Shown here: positions 29,165 through 40,420 of the stretch, piece by piece
Layout: the number at the start of each line of letters is the position of its first letter
Position numbering within the stretch: the first letter of the stretch is position 1
Source of the DNA: Galeruca laticollis
Lineage: Eukaryota; Arthropoda; Insecta; Coleoptera; Chrysomelidae
Reading direction: 5' to 3'
Assembly: GCA_963921935.1 (NCBI GenBank)
Contig: OY998180.1
Coordinates: 61,272,551-61,336,550 of the forward strand
Length of the DNA stretch: 64,000 nucleotides
Notes under the pieces: generated by a model
The model's input: the letters and a program-made list of their open reading frames with translations, nothing else
Databases searched by the model: none
What the model was told of the DNA's origin: nothing
Translations under genes and position numbers: made by a program

Positions 29165-31790
29165 TACACTATTTTCAATACTTCTTGAAAAACGAAATAT
29201 TAAAGTCGATTGTATTAGTACTAAATGTGTACTAATTTGTACCATAAAAAATATTCCACAATATTAAAGCCAACCCACTTAAACAACCCCTGCTTTGACA
29301 AATTGAATAGCAAGCCCATACTTCTCGGATCTTTTCAATATTTCTTGAAAAACTAAATATTAAAGTCGATTCTATTAGTACTAAATTTGTACTAATTTGT
29401 ACCACGATGAATATTTCAAAATATTAAAGTCAAACCACTTAAACAACCCCTGCTTTTATAAATTGAATAGCAAGCCCATACTTCTCCGATCTTTTCAATA
29501 TTTCTTGAAAAACGAAATATTAAAGTTGATTCTATTAGTACTAAATTTGTACTAATTTGTACCACGAAGAATACCTCAAAATATAAAAGTCAACCCACTT
29601 AAACAACCCCTGCTTATATAAATTGAATAGCAAGCCCATTATCCTCGAACTTTTGCAAATTTCCTTAAAAACGAAATATTAAAGTAGACTTCATTAAAAC
29701 TGAATTTGTACCACAAAAATAATTAACTTCAACCCCCTCAAACAACCCCTGTTGCGATAAATTGAACAGCAAGCCCATACTTCTCCGATCTTTTAATACT
29801 TCTTGAAAAACGAAATATTAAAGTCTATTCTATTAGTACTAAATGTGTACTAATTTGTACCATAAAAAATATTCCACAATATCAAAGCCAACCCTCTTAA
29901 ACAACCCCTGCTTTTATAAATTGAATAGCAAGCCCATACTTCTCCGATCTTTTCAATATTTCTTGAAAAACGAAATATTAAAGTCGATTCTATTAGTACT
30001 AAATGTGTACTAATTTGTACCATAAAAAATATCCCACAATATTAAAGCCAACCCACTTAAACAACCCCTGCTTTTATAAATTGAATAGCAAGCACATACT
30101 TCTCCGATCTTTTCAATATTTCTTGAAAAACGAAATATTAAAGTCGATTCTATTAGTACTAATTTGTACCACGAAGAATATTTCAAAATACTCGTATTAA
30201 AGGCCAACCATTTAAACAACCCCTGCTTTTATAAATTGAATAGCAAGCCCATACTTCTCCGATCTTTTCAATATTTCTTGAAAAACGAAATATTAAAGTT
30301 GATTCTATTAGTACTAAATTTGTACTAATTTGTACCACGAAGAATATTTCAAAATATAAAAGTCAACCCACTTAAACAACCCCTGCTTATATAAATTGAA
30401 TAGCAAGCCCATTATTCTCGAACTTTTGCAAATTTCCTGAAAAACGAAATATTAAAGTAGACTTCATTAAAACTGAATTTGTACCACAAAAAAAATTAAC
30501 GTCAATCCCCTCAAACAACCCCTGTTGCGATAAATTGAACAGCAAGCCCATACTTCTCCGATCTTTTAATACTTCTTGGAAAACGAAATAATAATATTTC
30601 GTTTTTCAGGAAATTTTGAAAAGTTCGAGGATAATGGGCTTGCTATTCAATTTATATAAGCTGGGTTTGTTTAAATGGGTTGACTTTTATATTTTGAAAT
30701 ATTCTTCGTGGTACAAATTAGTACAAATTTAGTACTAATAGAATCGACTTTTATATTACGTTCTTCAAGAAATATTGAAAAGATCCGAGAAGTATGGGCT
30801 TGCTGTTCAATTTATCGCAACAGGGGTTGTTTGATGGGGTTGACGTTAATTTTTTTTTGTGGTACAAATTAGTACAAATTCAGTTTTAATGAAGTCGACT
30901 TTAATATTTCGTTTTTCAGGAAATTTTGAAAAGTTCGAGGATAATGGGCTTGCTATTCAATTTATATAAGCAGGGGTTGTTTAAGTGGGTTGACCTAAAT
31001 ATTTTGGAATATTTTACATGGTACAAATTAGTACAAATTTAGTACTAATAGAATCGACTTTAATATTTCGTTTTTCAAGAAATATTGAAAAGATCCGAGA
31101 AGTATGGGCTTGCTATTCAATTTATCGATCAGGGGTTGTTTGAAGGGGTTGACGTTAATTTTTTTTGTGGTACAAATTGGTACAAATTCAGTTTTAATGA
31201 AGTCGACTTTAATATTTCGTTTTTCAGGAAATTTTGAAAAGTTCGAGGATAATGGGCTTGCTATTCAATTTATATAAGCTGGGGTTGTTTAAGTGGGTTG
31301 ACTTTTATATTTTGAAATATTCTTCGTGGTACAAATTAGTACAAATTTAGTACTAATAGAATCGACTTCAATATTTCGTTTTTCAAGAAATATTGAAAAG
31401 ATCCGAGAAGTATGGGCTTGCTGTTCAATTTATCGCAACAGGGGTTGTTTGAGGGGGTTGACGTTAATTTTTTTTGTGGTACAAATTCAGTTTTAATGAA
31501 GTCTACTTTAATATTTCGTTTTTCAGGAAATTTTCAAAAGTTCGAGGATATTCAATTTATATAAGCAGGGGTTGTTTAAGTGGGTTGACTTTTATATTTT
31601 GAAATATTCTTCGTGGTACAAATTAGTACAAATTTAGTACTAATAGAATCGACTTTAATATTTCGTTTTTAAAGAAGTTTTGAAAAGATCGGAGATGTAT
31701 GGGCTTGCTGTTCAATTCATCACAATAGGGGTTGATGTTAATTTTTTTTGTGGTACAAATTAGTACAAATTCAGTTCTTCAATTTCCTGT
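29165..31790. repeat. satellite array with central inversion
   Basis: About 2.6 kb of tandem monomers. The left half (29,165-30,590) has units of about 160 bp (starts of cttttcaata-type words at about 29,331, 29,491, 29,949 and 30,109). Shorter units of about 140 bp are interspersed. At about 30,590-30,600 the orientation flips, and the right half runs the other way. There two monomer types alternate to give a repeating unit of about 300-310 bp (gttcgagg at about 30,623, 30,933, 31,241 and 31,541). Every unit contains a gtacaaattagtacaaat-type word and a cagcaagccca or tgggcttgct word. No coding potential. Confidence 0.93.
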
Positions 31791-32098
31791 ATTAATTTTA
31801 ATTTTTCTCAAATTTTTTAAATTTGGGCTTTCTAGGTTAACATGAAGCTAGCAGCGCCATGTTTTTTTCTTTAATGGGTAAAGGTACAAAATTATTTTTT
31901 GTGGTACAAATTAGTACAAAATGAGTACTAAAAGTTGTAATAGGTTTTATTTGATTCTGCCGAAATGGTTCTGCCACCTTCACAGAGGTATATTATACCA
32001 AGTTTCATACAGGTCTTCTTTAGCTGTTCTTATGTTATTCTTCAGTTATTCATAGAGAAAGAAGCTGGTCGTCAAAGTCAGTTGCGGAAATGACATTT
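31791..32098. other. satellite edge, no gene
   Basis: A last decayed satellite word (gtggtacaaattagtac, about 31,904) occurs; otherwise no supportable feature. Confidence 0.45.
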
Positions 32099-32725
32099 TC
32101 ACTTGTTGAGGTATGAGATGGAGCAGGCGAAGGTGATGGTGAGGTATAGGATGAAGATGAATGTGGTGAAGTTAAGCTTTGTGTGGAAGGCGGAGATTGA
32201 AATGTTGGTTGTCCATAAAAAATGGGTTGCGAATTGTAAGGAGGTTGAAAAGTTGGTTGTCCATAAAAATTGGCTTGCGAATTGTAAGGAGGTTGAAAAC
32301 TTGGCCGTCCAGAAAAATTGGGTTGCGAATTGTAAGAGAAATCTCTGCCTCAAATAATACTTTATTAATAATCTGTTGTGCCCTAAACCTTGCTTGTGGT
32401 GAGGTAATGTTTCTAAGCTTAATGGCCACCTGTTTTCCATATAATGTATATTCATCTTTGTCATTCTTCCTTGTTTGAATCGCCTTCAATAGGTTTACCG
32501 CCTCATCAATGATTGGAGCGTTAGTAGCAGAAGTTGAACTTACTTTACTTAAGTGGTTGTTTTGGGGAAGTAAATATTTTTTCAGAATGTGTGTCTGTAG
32601 CTCCAACATTGTCTCCCGCGTTTGATGACTCTGCGTTATCCACGTTTCTTTTATTATCATTTTCGTTGTCCTCTGTATGTTTGTTGTCTTCTGTATGTTC
32701 GTCGTCCACTGTATGTTGTGAACCC
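32099..32725 (-). pseudogene. Harbinger accessory protein (MADF/Myb-like family), C-terminal part
   Basis: The minus strand, after an acceptor-like ttccag near 32,726, reads HTEDNKHTEDNENDNKRN in one frame. After a frame change near 32,550 it reads PIIDEAVNLLKAIQTRK and RAQQIINKVLFEAE, a helix often seen near the C-terminus of these accessory proteins. A proline-, tyrosine- and glutamine-rich tail follows, encoded by three 48-bp repeats (PPYNSQxxFxGxPxFQ units), then a serine-rich end. In PIF/Harbinger elements this protein binds DNA and brings the transposase into the nucleus. The N-terminal DNA-binding domain is missing here. Confidence 0.6.
32206..32335 (-). repeat. three tandem 48-bp coding repeats
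   Basis: The word gcgaattgtaag recurs three times at 48-bp spacing together with gtccataaaaa/gtccagaaaaa. Because 48 is a multiple of three, each unit encodes a 16-residue repeat in the accessory protein's tail. Confidence 0.85.
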
Positions 32726-32817
32726 TGGAATTAATGTACTGTATAAATACAATTTTACAGCTATTAGCTTTTAGTTATAATTTTTTTAATTCAGCTTTAT
32801 TTTCCTTTTTACAGATG

Positions 32818-33629
32818 GCGCAAAGTACAGAGGAATGGGAATGTGTTGCTAAATTGTTCAATGAAAAGTGGAACTATCCCAACTGTGTGGGTGCCATTAA
32901 TGCCAAGCATATAAACATTCAAGCACCAATACACTCGGGCTCAGATTTTAATTACAAGGTTTTTTTAGTATTGTCCTGCTTGCTGTAGTTGATGCAAATT
33001 ACAATTTTATGTACGCGCACGTTGGTTGCCAGGGACGAATTTCTGATGAGGCAGTTTCCAATAATACATTTTCTAAAAAGTGTCTAGATGACAACATGAT
33101 GAAACTTCCATTACCTCGACCTCTACCACAACGAAGCCTTGCCATACCATATGCCTTTATAGGGGACGAAGCTTTTCAACTAGGCCCCAATATTATGAAG
33201 CCAGTCTCTGGGCTGCATAATAAGCGATCACATAAAAGGATATTTAACTACCGATTAAGTAGGGCTAGAAGAGTTTCTGAAAATGCATTGGGTATAATGT
33301 CTTCCAGTTTCCGTATATTTAGAAAACCAATGATATTGGAGCCAGATACGGCAACAAAAGTGACATTGGCAACAATATATTTACATAACTATTTGAGAAA
33401 AGGCGGATCAAGAAATGTTTACTGCTCCGTTGGGATGCTGGATACGGAATGTTCTGACAGTGGTGAAGTTATTTCGGGCATATGGAGGCGAGATCCATCA
33501 ACAAGCCAAATAAATGACTTGCCTGCAGTTCCAAGAAGAAGTTGCACTGACGCTCAGACTATTAGAAATGAATTTTTAGACTACTTTGTTTCCGACCAAA
33601 GCGAAGTACTATTTCAATACGACAAGTGA
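32818..33629 (+). pseudogene. PIF/Harbinger DDE transposase (element 1)
   Basis: The coding block starts after an acceptor-like tttttacag (32,806-32,814) with EEWECVAKLFNEKWNYPNCV. The first catalytic site reads GAINAKHINI, where active relatives have GAIDGKH, so the Asp is now Asn. After one missing base near 32,960 the frame continues FNFMYAHVGCQGRISDEA with the second Asp. AFIGDEAFQL with the Glu follows, then RIFNYRLSRARRVSENALGI and TIYLHNYLRK. The 3' half (33,009-33,629) is open to its stop. The 5' exon is absent. The enzyme would integrate at TWA-type target sites; this copy is dead. Confidence 0.85.
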
Positions 33630-34119
33630 TTTAATGGTGATCAATTACAAATGTCCTCCAACCCAACTTTTGTATTTGTATTTTGGAAAAAAAGTTTAAT
33701 CTTTACTTTCTAATGAAACTAAAATTAAACAATTAAAATAAATTTGTCTGACTTTTTACCTGCCTGTTCATTGACTAATTTGCCTCATCATCATCTGCGC
33801 CAGTCCCAGTTTTTCTTGACTCTTTTCTTTTTGTATTTCTCTAGCAAACTGGCTTTTCAAATTTTTTATCTTCTTTTCAACTTCCTGTTTGTCAATTCCA
33901 AAAGAAACTGTAATTTCAGTAAGTCCATCATGCCTTTTGTTTTTATTTTTATACTATTCCACTAGGGTTCCACAATACAGGAGAATCACGATGCATTTCA
34001 ATAAAAGCTAGCGTTTGCTCGTCATTCCAATTCATATTGAGATACAACACAGACACACATCACTAATTAAATTGACTACGGTTAGGAAATGTTGAACAAC
34101 ATGCTTGACACGTCCAAAC
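33630..34119. other. 3' flank of Harbinger transposase
   Basis: An attaaaataaattt word near 33,735 is a possible polyadenylation signal. The T-rich open frame at 33,744-33,965 has no recognisable motif. Confidence 0.4.
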
Positions 34120-34300
34120 TAGCCATGTCGATTCGACTTCCTTTTATTCGTACCGACTTGGTTCGGGTTGCATTCGATTCGACCCGACATGGATCGACCA
34201 TATCGGGCGACCATCCACACTATAACGGCATTCGACACCATTCGACATAATGTGGACGCGGCTTTAGTACTCGCGATGTGAATGGGACCGGCTTTAGCTG

Positions 34301-35535
34301 AATTCATTAATTCTGCATAGCTTGCAAAGCTGGTATGATTCTGCAAAAAAATATTTGATTGCGTATGACTAAAGCATTGGGAAAAGACATCGAATCCACG
34401 TGGTTGAAATGTTGTTTGTTTTCTATTTTAGTTAACGGACATAATATAAAATAAAAACGTATACGAACAACGCTTCGAAATCTTATCTAAAATTGAAACT
34501 GCCAACACACAGCGTTCCATTTCCGCATTCTGCGTTTATTGTATTATAATCCTTGAATTTATTCAGTATATTTAACGTCTCGTGAAGCGGTCACTTAATT
34601 TCAACGAGTCCTGTTCTGCTATAGCATGTATCCTAGTTTACCCCGTCTTCTCTTTTTGTATTTTTTACGCCTGCCCTAGAGTATTTTCGAAAGTTTACGT
34701 CGCGAGAATTCAGTATGAGGAAGTACGTGAGCTTTTATTTTTTTGTTACGGAAAATTAAGTCTGAACGAGCCGCATGTGAATGTGTGTTCTGGTTAGGAC
34801 AGAAGTTGAAAAATGCCTGTGCGTCCTATATAGTTTTTTCGTTGGTATAAATCTTCAAAACGCTCTGTTCAGTCTTGTTTTTTTACAGGGTGACAGTAAG
34901 CAAAATACAGGTTAATTTTGAATAAAATACGCTGTTTCACAAGTATTACACTTTAAGTAAGTAGATGATATAAAATCGTATCGAATCGTTTTACCAAAAA
35001 AATTAACAATAACAGTAATACAACCTAAATCATTTCTTACAATTTTTACGCTGAAAAATTAACGTATAGTCAGATTACATGAAAGTGTATCAAAAATATC
35101 CAAGAAGTACAAAATAAGATAATTAAGAAAGATTGGCAAAACACTATGTACTATTAATATTAAAAAGGCTCAGAGGTAACTAAAACTATGAAAACGTTAG
35201 AAATCCTAACTTAGATATTGGCATCGTAGTTGTCTTTCAAACTGATGCTACAAGACACAACTCATCTACAGAAAATCGTTTGAAAGGAAATTGTTGGGAA
35301 GACAGTAAACTTTATGCCTATCGCGGTTTAGAAACTTTGTATTGAACTTGTCATATACTCCATATTTAGAAAGATTTCGCAAGTTATGTATTGTCGATTA
35401 TTGTTTTTGGAATGTTTAATTGGGTATTGCCGAATCAAAAACTATAGAACATAACGCACCAATATTACAGAAAATTTTATTATATAAATAATAACAGAGC
35501 AACTTTAAGTGGACAAGTAGTTATTTGTAAAGCAA
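34301..35535. other. no gene recognised
   Basis: AT-rich; a 71-codon open frame at 34,582-34,797 shows no motif. Nothing supportable. Confidence 0.4.
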
Positions 35536-35985
35536 GTGCCACAATGACTCGTTTTGTAGTACGAGTTCTACAAAAAGTCATTTTGACAAATTTTTACACA
35601 ATGTTTTTTATAATTCGCATTTATAGAATTTTTTATATAAAATAGAATTACATTATTCATGTTTTTAAACTAGGAGGAGTGGTTTGAATTTATGTTGGCA
35701 ATTCTGTAGATTCCTGATTGGTCAGATCACAGCCAGTTTTAAGTTAAGGTTATTGATTTATCGAAACAATTGTCAATTTTTTAGAATTTTCAATAACTTG
35801 TATTATATTGTGGAATTAACTAGAGACCTTGAGTTTCATTTAAAAACACTAAAAATACATACAATAACCAACTATATGACACTAAAGATTACTAAGAATT
35901 GTTGAAAGAGATTTCATTGTGACACTGTAAACAATGTTATAACGAAGTCTCTGTTATACGCGAATTATAAAAATATTATTTAAAA
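35536..35985 (-). mobile_element. MITE, copy 2, with an inserted hairpin arm
   Basis: Related in opposite orientation to 4570-5363. It has gtgccacaatga (35,536-35,547), tcattgtgacac (35,914-35,925) and a distal block with tacgcgaattataa (about 35,955). The end near 35,536-35,590 folds back on itself. Positions 35,751-35,849 are one arm of the 100-bp hairpin found at 17,996-18,204. Confidence 0.72.
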
Positions 35986-36727
35986 ATTGAAATGCCAAAT
36001 ATCATCAATTTAAAAACCTAAATTTAGTTGAATTTCTGTATTTATATAACTAAAGTGGCAAATGTGTACCTAATTATATATTTTATAAGATGCAATTAGC
36101 GTTATATCGTGTTTATAACGTAGAGGCACTTTTCCCCATGAATCATTTGGATCAGTTGCTAACAGAGGTAGTTGATTTAATGAAACTTTGCGAATAAGTG
36201 GTGAGTAAGTAAACATTACAAATGAAAAAGTAAAACCGTTGTGCAGCCAATCGTCTGAATTTATTTAACAAATTAAATCGACAAATAAACTTATAAAAAG
36301 AATATTTTGAAAAATTAGTCTCCCTATGAGTTACTTGTGACGTAATGATTAAGAAATTTAAAAAATCTATCTCTAGAAGAAACTGCTGTTGAAATGAGTG
36401 AAAATGTTAACTTATATACACTGAGTGTTTTATTAAGTTACAGACGTAATTATGGTAGCCTGATAAACAATATGAATACTAACATTCCTAGATTGAATAA
36501 CTAAAACCATTAATACTCAAAGCTCTCCAAACACGTAAAAGAAGAACATGCAAAAACACCTAATAAATAAAATGAAAATTGTAGAACTGTGAACGGGCTT
36601 GTTTGAATACATTGTTTAGAGCGGTATAGCACAGAGCGACCCTGTACCAAAGTAAGTAATGTAAAAGAAATATTGTTCTTGTAAAACATTCTTTACTATG
36701 TCTTAACAAAAGTTGCACCCCGAAAAA
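35986..36727. other. no gene recognised
   Basis: AT-rich sequence with no supportable frame or repeat. Confidence 0.4.
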
Positions 36728-36980
36728 TGGAAGAAGGTGCAGATCAAACTTATCAAAGTTAGTGGTGTGACGATTAGATAAAAAAGTTTAACTCTGCTAT
36801 CACGTCAGATACACAAAAAATATTTACAGTTTTTTTTGATAAAGTAAAAAAAAGGAGTGATTTGCGCAAACGTGATAGGGGATGGATGCAATGCAACATA
36901 AATATTTTAATTAAAGAAATCTATACGAATACTTTGAAAAATTACCCTCATTTAATGGAAAAGCTGGATATCGTTATTAA
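36728..36980 (+). pseudogene. candidate decayed exon, unrecognised
   Basis: From an ATG at 36,728 one frame runs MEEGADQTYQS, a TAG, WCDD, a TAG, and then 69 open codons including TQKIFTVFFDKVKKRSDLRK and YTNTLKNYPHLMEKLDIVIK. It ends exactly at AAG/GTAAGT (36,978-36,986), a strong splice donor. The composition is protein-like and the donor is well placed. The two TAG codons could each come from one base change in TGG. Harbinger element 2 is inserted 28 bp downstream, in what would be the intron. I do not recognise the family; it may be a decayed host or transposon exon. Confidence 0.35.
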
Positions 36981-37184
36981 GGTAAGTTATTAAATTCTTT
37001 TTTTGCATTAGGCTCGTTTCACACATGCACGGTGACCGTACAAACGGCGCTGTTTAAACGGTGCCGTTCCATTGTGATGACTTTTCACACATTACCGGTT
37101 TTGTTTTCTTGTTAGTTTGAATTTTTCAGTCTTGAGCGTCGATAATATTATTTAGACACTTTGGAATATTACTTTATAGTGAGT

Positions 37185-39430
37185 ATGGATCGTAGACGTG
37201 TTATAGCTGTAATAATATTATACAGACGCATGAAAAGGAAAAAAAGGAACAGAATTATGTGGGTTCATCCTATAAATATGGGAAGAAAAAAGTTTGGAGC
37301 GTTTTATATACTTTTTGGGCAGATTAGAGAAGACGCAAAAAAGTTTTTCAACTATTTTAGGATGTCAATGTCCAGTTTTGACGAACTACATCAACGACTG
37401 AAGGAATCTCTTCAGAGGAAAGACACTTTTATGCGAGAGTGCATACAACCTATCGAAATGCTAGCTGTTACAATTAGGTAAGTAAAACAAGAACTTTTAA
37501 TTTTATCAAATATTTATTTTATAGTCATATTTCACACATTTTTCATTTATATACCTGGAACATGGAGTCTAAAAAATATTTTATTTTTTATTATTTGACA
37601 TAAACATATTTTCATAAGAAAAATCAATTGACTCTTGAGAAGAATGACTCTCCACAGAAAATGGTGAAACATCTTCACCCACGGCTTCGTAATATTGACG
37701 AATTGGATGTTCATTTGAAGTTGATCGAACGGGTTGCAATGTATCAACTGGATTGTTCGGCATAGAGCTAAATGTTTGCTGGCTCTTCAGCAGTGCTGAA
37801 CGCGTAGTTGGATAGGAATGAGTTATATTCGGATAGGAATTATCCATGTTCAGATAGAGATTACTTCTAGTTGTAGTTATTGGCTGTTGACTGAAATTAA
37901 CTTGAGTCTGAGCAATGTGTTTACTGTAGGGAATCATCTTCTTTCGTTGTTTGATAGATGTTATTGTTTGCAATACAGTGGTCTGAAATTCCAATATATC
38001 TTCCTCGTCGAAAGAGTTTAATGAAGGAATTATGCCTTTAAAAAAGAACAAATGACGATCAGGTTTTTCATTTGTTTCTTTTAGAGCTTTGATCATTTCT
38101 AATTCAACATGGTCCATCTTGCGCTTTTTAGGTGCTACTTTTTTAGTAACCTTGGTGTTTACAACATTATCTTCAGCTATAATAGTTTCTTGAAGATTTT
38201 CCACTGTTTGTTCCTCTTCATCTGATGTATCTGGCTGAGCAGTATTTGCTGCCAAACTATTTTCTGTTTAACGCTCACTCAACACTTTATTTAAAAATTT
38301 CAACTGCTCATTATAAATGTATGTTTTTATAGTTGACGCCCCAGCCCCTGATCTTGAAGCGCTCTTTTGTTTTTTCATGGATTTTTTGAAAGCATCCCTG
38401 ACGTTAGTCCATTTCTTCATGACCTTTCTACCTGTAAAAAAGTGAAAGACATTAATGATTCATTTATTATAAAATTATGAAGGTAGTTTAAGTATTGAAT
38501 ATACTTAAATATATCTGAACTATATCAAACTTATAACAATTATTATTACTATTTTTTTATTTTCAGATATTTAGCAAGCGGATGTACTTTCACATATATA
38601 CATTATAGCTATCGACTCGGAATATCTACCATTAGTAATATTGTGAGAAGAGTATGTAGATGTATTTGGTCTGTTTTGCAAGTGGAATGTATATCTAAAC
38701 CTACTAAAGAGAACTGGGAGATGATTGCTTCGAAATTTGAAAATAGGGCGAATTTTCCGCACTGCATAGGAGCAGTCGACGGAAAACACATTCGAATAAT
38801 CAACCCGCTTGGCTCAATGTATTTCAATTACAAAGGATATTCTTCTATTGTTTTGATGGCAGTTGCAGTCTCAGATTACCGATTTACCTATGTTGACATT
38901 GGATCATATGGAAAAGATTGCGATTTTCGAGGGATCCTCTTTATGGACATCAATCATAAAGGGACACATACAATTGCCCGAAGAAAAATGTCTTCGAGGA
39001 GCAACAATTCCTAAAGTTCCCTATTTTCTCGTGGGGGATGAAGCATTTGCTTTGCACAAACACCTACTTCGACCTTATGGTGGACATAACTTGACAGTCA
39101 AAAAAAGGGTTTTCAATTACCGTCTATCGAAGATATATAGAATGCACGTTTGGAATACTAAGTAATAAATGGAGAATTTTTCACTGTCCTATAAACTTGG
39201 ATCCTGACTTTGCCGTAGACATAGTCAAAGCTTGTGTTGTTTTACACAACTTTGTTAGGGACAGGGATGGCTTTGAAGTAGAAGATACATTAACAATAAC
39301 GGGACTCCTTGGTCTGTCTGGAGGAGGAACAGTACGAGGGGGATTATCAGCCAACAATGTTAGAAATATTGTAGCTGATTACTTTTTAACTGATACAGGT
39401 TCCGTAAAACGGCAACTTTCTAAAATTTGA
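37185..39430 (+). pseudogene. PIF/Harbinger DDE transposase (element 2), two frameshifts
   Basis: Exon 1 (from ATG 37,185, MDRRRVIAVIILYRRMKRKK) includes FGAFYILFGQIREDAKKFF and ends at att-ag/gtaagt near 37,480. Exon 2 starts after ttttcag near 38,565 with YLASGCTFTYIHYSYRLGIS. The catalytic blocks are CIGAVDGKHIRI (Asp, about 38,765-38,800), YVDIGSYGKDCD (Asp) and VPYFLVGDEAFALHK (Glu, about 39,020-39,060). Then come KKRVFNYRLS, YIECTFGILSNKW in another frame, DFAVDIVKACVVLHNFVRDR and a C-terminus to the stop at 39,430. Frame changes occur near 38,930 and 39,140. All three catalytic residues are kept, so decay is recent. It would act with the accessory protein encoded on the opposite strand. 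Confidence 0.9.
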
Positions 39431-39645
39431 TAGAATTTATGTTATTAAATTTTGTACTTACCAAAGCTGTTTTTTTCCGTGGTCTCCAACTCTTCAAAAT
39501 CCGGTCTCAATTCTAAAAATATTTCCTTCCAGGCATTTCTTGTTTCGTTTCGGTCTTTATACGTATCTCTGGTTTTGTCCCAGATTACGGGCCTTTGTTC
39601 CACTAACGATATAAGATTATCCATGTCCACATCCGCATTTTCCAT
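37581..39645 (-). pseudogene. MADF-BESS accessory protein of Harbinger element 2
   Basis: Exon 1 (ATG at 39,645 to about 39,462) reads MENADVDMDNLISLVEQRPV then WKEIFLELRPDFEELE, a MADF domain start, and ends at a donor GTAAGT. Exon 2 begins after TTTACAG near 38,432 with GRKVMKKWTNVRDAFKKSMK, completing the domain. An in-frame TAA at about 38,270-38,268 interrupts. The frame then stays open to 37,581 with an acidic stretch, a basic KVAPKKRKMD and a BESS-like motif (FFKGIIPSLNSFDEEDILEF). A Ser/Thr/Gln-rich tail ends the protein. MADF binds DNA and BESS mediates protein contacts. The main exon lies within the intron of the transposase on the other strand. Only the one stop breaks it. Confidence 0.85.
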
Positions 39646-39965
39646 TTTTAACACTAATGTGTACAGACACTCACAAAATAAAAATGTACACCAATGTAAA
39701 AGAGCAAGAAACGTTAACAAACCTGCTGTAAAATACGGCAAGTGTGAAAGCTTCCAAGCAATTCAGTACAAGACTGAACAGGTCGCGCCGTTCAAACGGT
39801 AACGGTAGCCGTGAAATCCAGTGGGAAGCCACGGCGACATCACGGTAAAGATTTGCCGTATCCACGGCTACGGTGCGTGTGATAGCATTCATTATACTCT
39901 GCATCCTCTGGCCGTGTAAACACCTCCGTTTGGACGGTCACCGTGCATGTGTGAAACAAGCCTTA

Positions 39966-40420
39966 TACTGTTAGATATCTAGTGGTATTATTAATTTAGT
40001 AGGTACTATTTTTTATGTAACTGGTCGATGTATGGGTACTTTTTAGCTAAATATCAATTACAGCCATAACGTTATGGTTACGGAAGCTTTTAGTTTCTTA
40101 CGTATGGCATTAAATACGCAGAAGACATTTCTTGAATATTTTGATAACGAAATGACGCCGCCAACGGTTAGAACATGAGCATGAACTATTTCTTAAATAT
40201 CAGTAGGAAGGGGCAGATACGAATTAATTAGTTAGATAAAAAGGGAAGGTGAAACAATCATCACATATTTTATTTAAATAAAATAGAAGTTTATTGTTAG
40301 AACTGCCAATTTTGGAACTCGAGATGAGAAAAGCATTATGAAAATATTACGTCAAAAAGAAGAAGAAATGAATAAAGCTGGATTCAAAGTAATGCTCGAA
40401 GAAAACCCATTAATGATAAT
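39966..40420. other. no gene recognised
   Basis: AT-rich spacer between Harbinger element 2 and the next element. Confidence 0.45.

Larger units (their letters stand above)
32099..34300 (+). mobile_element. PIF/Harbinger element 1, broken
   Basis: It contains the two divergent genes of PIF/Harbinger elements: a minus-strand DNA-binding accessory protein (32,099-32,725) and a plus-strand DDE transposase (32,818-33,629). The GC-richer right part (34,120-34,290) has short internal inverted words (ccatgtcgattcga against tcgacccgacatgg) and may be the right terminus. I could not find a matching left end, so the element is probably truncated by or near the satellite. Confidence 0.72.
37011..39962 (+). 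mobile_element. PIF/Harbinger element 2, complete ends with TTA target duplication
   Basis: The ends are inverted repeats: ggctcgtttcacacatgcac from 37,011, and the complement of ggcttgtttcacacatgcac ending at 39,962, extending into cggtgaccgt and a shared aaacgg. TTA flanks both sides (37,008-37,010 and 39,963-39,965), the usual 3-bp duplication of this superfamily. The 2,952-bp interior carries both Harbinger genes on opposite strands, with the accessory gene's main exon lying inside the transposase intron. Confidence 0.95.

Noticed and set aside
29165..31790. CRISPR-like regular repeats
   Set aside because: Repeats are 140-160 bp, adjacent with no unique spacers, and flip orientation; this is satellite DNA in a eukaryotic genome.
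33744..33965. Phe-rich frame as a membrane protein
   Set aside because: T-rich 3' flank of the Harbinger transposase; no start context or motif.
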